Source: Quillaja saponaria
Taxonomy: Eukaryota > Streptophyta > Magnoliopsida > Fabales > Quillajaceae
NCBI GenBank assembly: GCA_029379385.1
Contig: CM055605.1
Coordinates: 6,421,001-6,485,000 of the forward strand
Length of the DNA: 64,000 nucleotides
Direction of reading: 5' to 3'
The position numbers and the translations under genes are program-made. The notes beneath the pieces were generated by a model. That model was not told where the DNA came from and searched no databases. It was given only the letters and a program-made list of their open reading frames with translations. This document shows, piece after piece, positions 58,280 to 64,000 of the stretch. The first letter of the stretch is position 1. Every line of letters starts with the position of its first letter.

Positions 58280-61200
58280 TTATAGTTTATGTAAAATGAT
58301 CCGAGCACCATGTTGTGGGGAAAGAGTAACTACAGTGACAGGAGCATGAGCATAGGCAGGGGAAAGCTCAAAGGAGAAACGTTGTAGAATAAATGACAAA
58401 GCAATTTTCCCTTCCAAGATGGCAAAGTTTTGTCCAATGCAGACCCGAGGACCCCCTCCAAATGGGAAGAATGAAAGTTGGCCTTTTGTGGCTTTTGACA
58501 CACCTTCTATGAACCTCTCTGGTTTGAACTCCTTGGCATCATTTCCCCAAAGCTCATGATCATGATGAACAAGAACTATTGGTAAAGCAATTTCCACTCC
58601 TGCAGGTAATGATAGCTTCCCAAGTTTCATTTCTTTGTGGGTTGCTCTAGTGAGCATAGTTGCTGGTGGATATAACCTGAGAACCTCGTACAAAATCATG
58701 GTCACCTGTAGGAGGAAAGGGTTAGTTCATCGAAGCAGTCAACACCAAGCAGATGTATATGCTATGTATTTTTTAGGAAAATCATGTTATTCTTACTATT
58801 TTGAGGCGACTTAGCCCATCAAAGTCTGGTTTTTGGTTGCCAAAAACTTCCAAGACCTCATCCCTTGCACGGGATTGCCAATTAGGATGCCTACTCAATA
58901 AAACCATTGTCCAGACAAGCAAGTTTGAGGTGGTTTCTTGTCCAGCAAAGTAGAATAGCTTGCATTCCTCGATTACTTCATCAATGCTCAATCCAACATT
59001 TTTATTGTTTACATGTTCTTTTATCTCCTTGAGATTTGATTCTAGCAGTATGCCTAATAAGTCATTATTAGCAGATTCACCTGCCTTCATTGCCTTCTCT
59101 CTTTTGTTGATAATACCCTTGAGTGAATCTCTTATATCTCTGTCATTTTCCTTCATCTTCTTGTTCAAAGCAGTTGGTAGAAACCTATTAAAAGGTAAGA
59201 GAAAACAAAAACATACAAAGGAGAAGTAATCAGTCCTAATTTCTTTTCTCTTCTAACTTCATGAAAATTCCCAGGATTTGTTCGTTTGAGATATACATAG
59301 GGTTTGTTTGGGGCATTAATAGGATTAGATAGTGTAAGCTAATAAAATGTATTAGACAAAGTTAGTTATACAATTATATTATCATTTTCCTTTTCATGTG
59401 ATAGTCTATGATTTTCAAATATAGTATAAGTTTATATTATATCATGTTACCTAACACCCATAAGAGTCAACCAAATGAATCCTGGCAACAAATTTCTTAG
59501 AATTTAATTGTAAGTAATGGTTGTTTCTTTTCTTTATCATCTGGAATGATATATCCTATTAAATGAGCCCCATTTTTTTTATGAACAGGAACATGGTAAG
59601 TGCATTCTTACCTCCATCCTGGGATGTAAACAGACCGTACAACTTTCATTGTAAGTTCAGCTTGCACTTTCAGAAGTTGGAAAATTCTTCTTCCTTCCTC
59701 ATAGCTACTTCCAAAAGCTGTCCGCGAAATAGCATCACAACTGAAGTTCTGAAGGGATGGCCATACATCTAACTCATACGAACCCTTGGGAGATACCAGT
59801 GCCTCCCAGTTCTTAATCATATCATTACAGCTTTGATCAAATTTTGTTAACATAAGCTGTGATAGAATTAAGAATGTATATATTCAGTATAATATTGTTA
59901 AACAAACTATAAATCAATCTATACCAAGGGAAAGTGTAGAAGTGACCTTGAGTTTCTCTAGTTTGAATGCTGGATTGATAATCTTTCTGTGTTTAGCCCA
60001 CTTTTCACCCTCATAATCTGCAAGACCACTGGCTAAGAGCTTGATTAATGGATTTGTATGTGGTTTCCCAAAGTCATAGTTCTTTGCCAAAATATCTTTG
60101 ATTTGTTCAGGATCCATAATAACCACCCTTGGTATTGTGCCAATCCACATGAAGGAATTCTTACCTACACATTATTTGGTAACAAATTTAAGTTTACTAG
60201 TGATGTTTTAAGACAACAAAGGGAATAGATGTCCCTAAAACATAACAAAAATGAATAGAATCAATTAATTGGGAAAGGGAAATTTATATTGTCTGTTTGG
60301 ATGAGTTAAAATAAAAATACATATATGTTGAAATATAATAAATATTGTATAAATATTGTAGCAATTTTTCCTTTGGATTCCTTGTAAATAATGGTTAGTT
60401 TGGTTAAATTGTGTGTAAAAGCGTGGTATGTAAAAATATTTCCAAGTAAAACTGTTTTGTAAAAGCGTGGTTAGTGTAATAAAAAACTAAAAGAATGTTT
60501 GAATAATTAACATAAAAGCACTATGAGATTTTAAAAAAAATTATTTTATTTTTTTAATTTAATTATTAAAATTACTAATAAGATCAATTGACAGAAATTA
60601 TGATTATATTTGTCTAAATAAAATAATTATTAAAATTTATTAGAGTTTTTTTTTATTTTCTATTTGAATTTTTTTTTTCTAACTTCAGTTTTTAGGACTC
60701 TAAAAGTCCAAAAATATTTTTTTGTGAAGTTTTAAAATAAAATTTTTATTAGCATATATTTTTGTAAAAAGGCTTAAACCCACAAGCTATTTTAAAAACC
60801 TAACAGGGCAATACTTAACATATTAATTTAAGTGCTCACTTTAGTTAACAACGGATAATAGACAAATTTTGAAATGATTATAGCCAAATATTTTAGAAAC
60901 AAGGATAAGAATATTTCTCCATAAAAATAATCTGAGTAGAAATGATTATATTTTTTTATTCATTAATAGTAGTACATAATATAATTTCTTCGAATATTAC
61001 ACCAATAACAAAGATAATTTAATAATATTTTGAATATTATCTTATTTGATTTTAAACTAAACGCAATATAAAACAATCATTTATCTATTTTTATCGTTAA
61101 GTATTTTATGTTACAAAAATAAAAATAAATTTTATATTAGAATAATCCAATTCCACTAATTTTCCAGTTGAGGGAGTAATTTTAAAAAAAATATTCTCGA

Positions 61201-61589
61201 AATAAAAAACACATGATATTGAATTGAAATAAATAAAAATTAGGGTATTAATTTGTGCAATTGAGTGAAGGGGGTGGGTGATACATGAGAGGCATAGAGA
61301 TGGATGTAGTAGTACCATAGTTCTTGACTATTTGATGGACAAAGGGAGAGGCACGCCATACAATATCATTAGAGAAGATATCCATGGATTTAGATCTGGC
61401 TTCTCTTGAAATCTTGGCTACTTGCTTGAAATCCCCATAGAAGAATTTATATGAATTGCCTGCAAGACCTTCCTTTCTCAGCCTCTTCTCCAATTTTTTT
61501 GGCCTCAGCCACAACCAGTTCACCACCTTCCATGCCCATATCAGAACCACTACTATCACACTTAAAACAACCCAAACTGAAATTCCCAT
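58280..61589 (-). CDS. Cytochrome P450, CYP72A subfamily (array gene 6)
   Basis: Predicted ER monooxygenase; substrate unknown. Exons on the minus strand: 61589-61316, 60164-59947, 59856-59612, 59184-58797 and 58705-58280, giving 516 aa, in phase with GT-AG junctions. The N-terminal anchor is rich in Val/Ile, followed by [26 protein letters not shown] and PERF are intact. The haem motif reads [12 protein letters not shown], with Gly replacing the Trp of the other members, which the P450 signature allows. Intron 1 is 1151 bp, the longest in the array. The region after ExxR reads PPATMLTRA. Its exon 1 pairs with the orphan exon at 50347-50605. A TATA box lies about 60 bases upstream. Confidence 0.91.
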
Positions 61590-61646
61590 TTTTCTATTTT
61601 GTGTTTCTGTTTGTGTGAGACAGAAAGTGTGAGAGAAGATGTGTAA

Positions 61647-61655
61647 TTTATATAA
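61647..61655 (-). promoter_or_regulatory. TATA box of CYP72A gene 6
   Basis: Minus strand TTATATAAA at the same spacing from the ATG (about 60 bases) as in gene 2. Confidence 0.55.
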
Positions 61656-63130
61656 GGAAAAAGAAAATAAATAACTTTCTTACAGGTGCATTTGATTATG
61701 ATTTTATAAATAAAAAATTATAATATTTATTACGATAATTTATTATGATTTTTATATTAATTAATATATAAATTTTTATTATTAAAATTTTTAATTTTCT
61801 AATTAATATTTATAAAATTAACAAATAACTTCTTAGCCTTCCCATTAAAAAGAATCCTAAAAACAAATGTGCAAATTCTTATTTGCCTATTAAATTGTAG
61901 GACCGAAGCAAAAGGAGAAAAAAAAAAAAAAAAAACCAGAAGATAATTTCTATTGTTGAAATGGGTGTCCAAAGTTGAGTCACTCATTTCTTATCATTGG
62001 AAAATGCAATCATAAAATATATCCTTCCAAAAATTAGCAGAAGCCACAATTGTCCCTTTGGCTATATATTAGGAAAGACAAACAAAACAGTAATAAGAAG
62101 GTTCTATTTATATATAGCATTTTTATGACTAGTGCCAAAAATAATTTTAAATATTTAATAAATATTGTTAAAGGATTACTTGCATTTAATGCAGTTCTTC
62201 GCGCACTTATTGCAGAAATAAATTATAATTTTCATGTTACATAATTAATAATTCATTTTTAAATATTCAAAATTATATTTATTATATGTTTTCAAAGTAC
62301 TCGTTAAAAAGTTTAAAAATTATTTTAAATATCTATTATTATATTTTTATAAGTAATCTCAATATAATTGTTCTTCACATTTTTTTTAAAACTGTAGATT
62401 TTATTTCAAATGAAATGAATTTCACATTTTTTTTATGTTCCAAACTTACCCTTATAAATTCAATGCAAAGTAGGTTGGATTTCATTTTGTAAAATTTATT
62501 TGAGATTTGTTATTATTTTGTCCATCTCAAATGATATTTTTATTTTTAATATTACATATGCTTTTCATTTAGATAAATTGATAAAAAATCACAATCATTT
62601 CATCTCAAATGTTTATCTAACTAACTACAAGTTTTTTTTTTTTTGTTCATTGAACAACTCACAACCTTTATATTTTTAATTAAAAAATAGTAGTTTTATT
62701 TTAAAAAATTTAGTATAGAATGAAAAGAATATTTAAAATAAAATGAATTATTCATTTGTTCTAAATAAGAGAATTAGACTAAATTTCATAAATGTAGTTT
62801 TATTCTAAATAAAAGAATTTATTTTATATAAATTGAATTGTAAAATCCTTTTTAAATGAAATGAATTTTTTTTTTTTGGTTCAATATAATTTTGTAAAAA
62901 AAAATAGTAATACTTATCCATTCTACTTTTTTTTTTTTTTTTTTTTCCCTTCAATAAATTTATTTCTAAACAAAGCTCCTTGTTTTAAGGCCCCAAAAAT
63001 ACTTTGGGCTCCAAAAATGGATCCCAAGGGGCCCTTACTTGTTCATGGCCTTTTGTCTTTGGGCTTTTTCTTGGCAAAGTCCGCCATTTCACCTTTAGTT
63101 GAAGTAACAACTCTGAAACTTGGGGTTCAT
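61656..63130. repeat. Upstream region of gene 6, copy of 50.7-53.4 kb
   Basis: AT-rich with several poly(A)/poly(T) tracts. Order of shared blocks: the aaaccaga-taatttctattgttgaaatgggtgtcca block, ataagaaggttctatttata, and the segment described at 53150-53420. It lacks the MITE and the RTE LINE, so both inserted into the other copy or were lost here. No gene. Confidence 0.65.
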
Positions 63131-63140
63131 CACCTTATCA

Positions 63141-63310
63141 CCATTCAAGAATGTAAACAGATTGAAAAGATTTAATAGTTATTTGAGCTAGATTTGTTAG
63201 AAATTGGAAAGTGCTTCTTCCTTTTTTATAGTTATATCCAACTCTTATGAACCATTGGGAGATACCAATGTGTCTTATTTGTTAATCATATCATATTTGT
63301 ATGAAATTTT
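63141..63310 (-). pseudogene. CYP72A exon 3 relic
   Basis: The plus strand shows degraded complements of the exon 3 end (aatgtaaacagatt, matching VYIPG), then cttcttcct-ttatag and aaccattgggagatacca (matching the SPxGS region) to aatcatatcat. A deletion removes the SRTAFGSS part. No flanking exons. Confidence 0.75.
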
Positions 63311-63790
63311 CTCCGTTCCTCGTATACAAAAACTTTTATACTAGGGTTTTGACATGCAATCGAGTTAAAATTAGGCTACATAAACAAACATGATCAAAAC
63401 AACATTCTAACAAATGGTTTAAAAAACGTGAATTACCGAATCTAAGTAATTAATTGCAATTATTATTTTGTTTCCACTACATCAACTTTATGTATCAATG
63501 AGAAGGACAAGGGTTAGGACGTTATTAGTAATGAGCTATTAGTGAATCTATGCTATAAATTCATCTTTTTCTATTAACTACAAAAGAATTTGCAAGAAAT
63601 TTTCTTTGCCCTGCATGCACGAAAGCTTTCATACTAGCTACGGTTTTGACATACAAGATAAAATTAGACTAGATAAATATTTGCAACAAACATTCTTGTA
63701 ATTTTATAAAGAAGTATATTATATATAAATGGACATGTTTCCTTTAACTTGAAATCCACCTGCATACACAAACATTTTCTCTGAAAGTTA

Positions 63791-63885
63791 AAAAAGTTCT
63801 TGACCATGGGACTTGCAGACCTTGATGGTGAGAAGTGGGCAAAACACAGAAAGATAACCCAGCTTTCAATCTAGAGAAACTCAAG
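63791..63885 (+). pseudogene. CYP72A exon 2 fragment on the plus strand (gene 5 type)
   Basis: The frame reads [20 protein letters not shown] as in gene 5, then a small deletion removes the IIN codons. The splice donor GTG after CTCAAG is TTG, and intron 2 sequence of the gene 5 type follows to about 63970. Orientation is opposite to gene 5, so it marks another inverted copy that may continue beyond the window. Confidence 0.85.
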
Positions 63886-64000
63886 TTGAATTATTTTTTC
63901 TTTAATTCATTGGATCAGTCTCTTACTACACCATTTTATCTTTGAATAAATCTATTGATATTGTTATTTAAAAAAAAAAAGGCTCAACCGGTGCATAAAA

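Noticed and set aside
3075..61589. A metabolic cluster made of SPS plus the P450s
   Set aside because: SPS is a plastoquinone housekeeping enzyme and its proximity to the P450s is best explained as chance. Only the terpene synthase relics hint at a cluster.

Overview
The window is nuclear DNA of a flowering plant, most likely a woody eudicot. The genes carry plant-type GT-AG introns, the intergenic DNA is very AT-rich, and there are plant LINEs, Ty3/gypsy gag relics, MITE-like elements and a tandem cytochrome P450 array. I cannot name the species from sequence alone. No tRNA, rRNA, CRISPR or prokaryotic feature was seen.

Layout. (1) 1-1440: the 3' end of a decayed L1-type LINE, then a ~380-bp tandem repeat. 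(2) 3075-6664 (+): an intact six-exon plastid-type solanesyl diphosphate synthase gene (413 aa), with a perfect 123-bp tandem duplication in intron 2. (3) 7597-9590 (+): an intact four-exon gene for mitochondrial inner membrane protease subunit 1 (168 aa). (4) 12.9-64 kb: a CYP72A cytochrome P450 array. Six genes look intact, all on the minus strand and all with the same five-exon structure (stop-to-start spans 12887-15236, 15801-18370, 22076-24075, 32643-35128, 37070-39546, 58280-61589; 514-523 aa). Around them lie at least eight broken copies: an exon 1-2 relic, two exon-1-only copies, isolated exon 2, 3 and 5 scraps, and an inverted exon 3-5 pseudogene.

The array grew by several visible duplications. 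One block (exons 1-2 of gene 1 through gene 2) was copied to give the relic at 20.9-21.6 kb plus gene 3. The 5' end of gene 3 and its upstream region were copied in tandem (24.0-26.4 kb to 26.4-28.3 kb). A gag-bearing block is shared by 18.5-20.9 and 28.9-31.2 kb. A large inverted duplication has arms at about 35.64-42.64 and 44.55-49.82 kb. The spacer and arms of that inversion hold remnants of a terpene synthase gene and several copies of a short element with RNA polymerase III A and B boxes, apparently a tRNA-derived SINE. A complete 3.1-kb RTE-type LINE with 14-bp target site duplications sits at 53911-57046.

How the genes relate: the prenyl synthase and the protease are housekeeping neighbours of the array and give no sign of a shared pathway with it. 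The P450s are ER-anchored monooxygenases of a family that oxidises terpenoid-type substrates. They differ most in the regions expected to contact substrate, which suggests copies diverging in specificity. The terpene synthase relics show that a terpene-forming gene once lay inside the array, but every copy seen here is dead.
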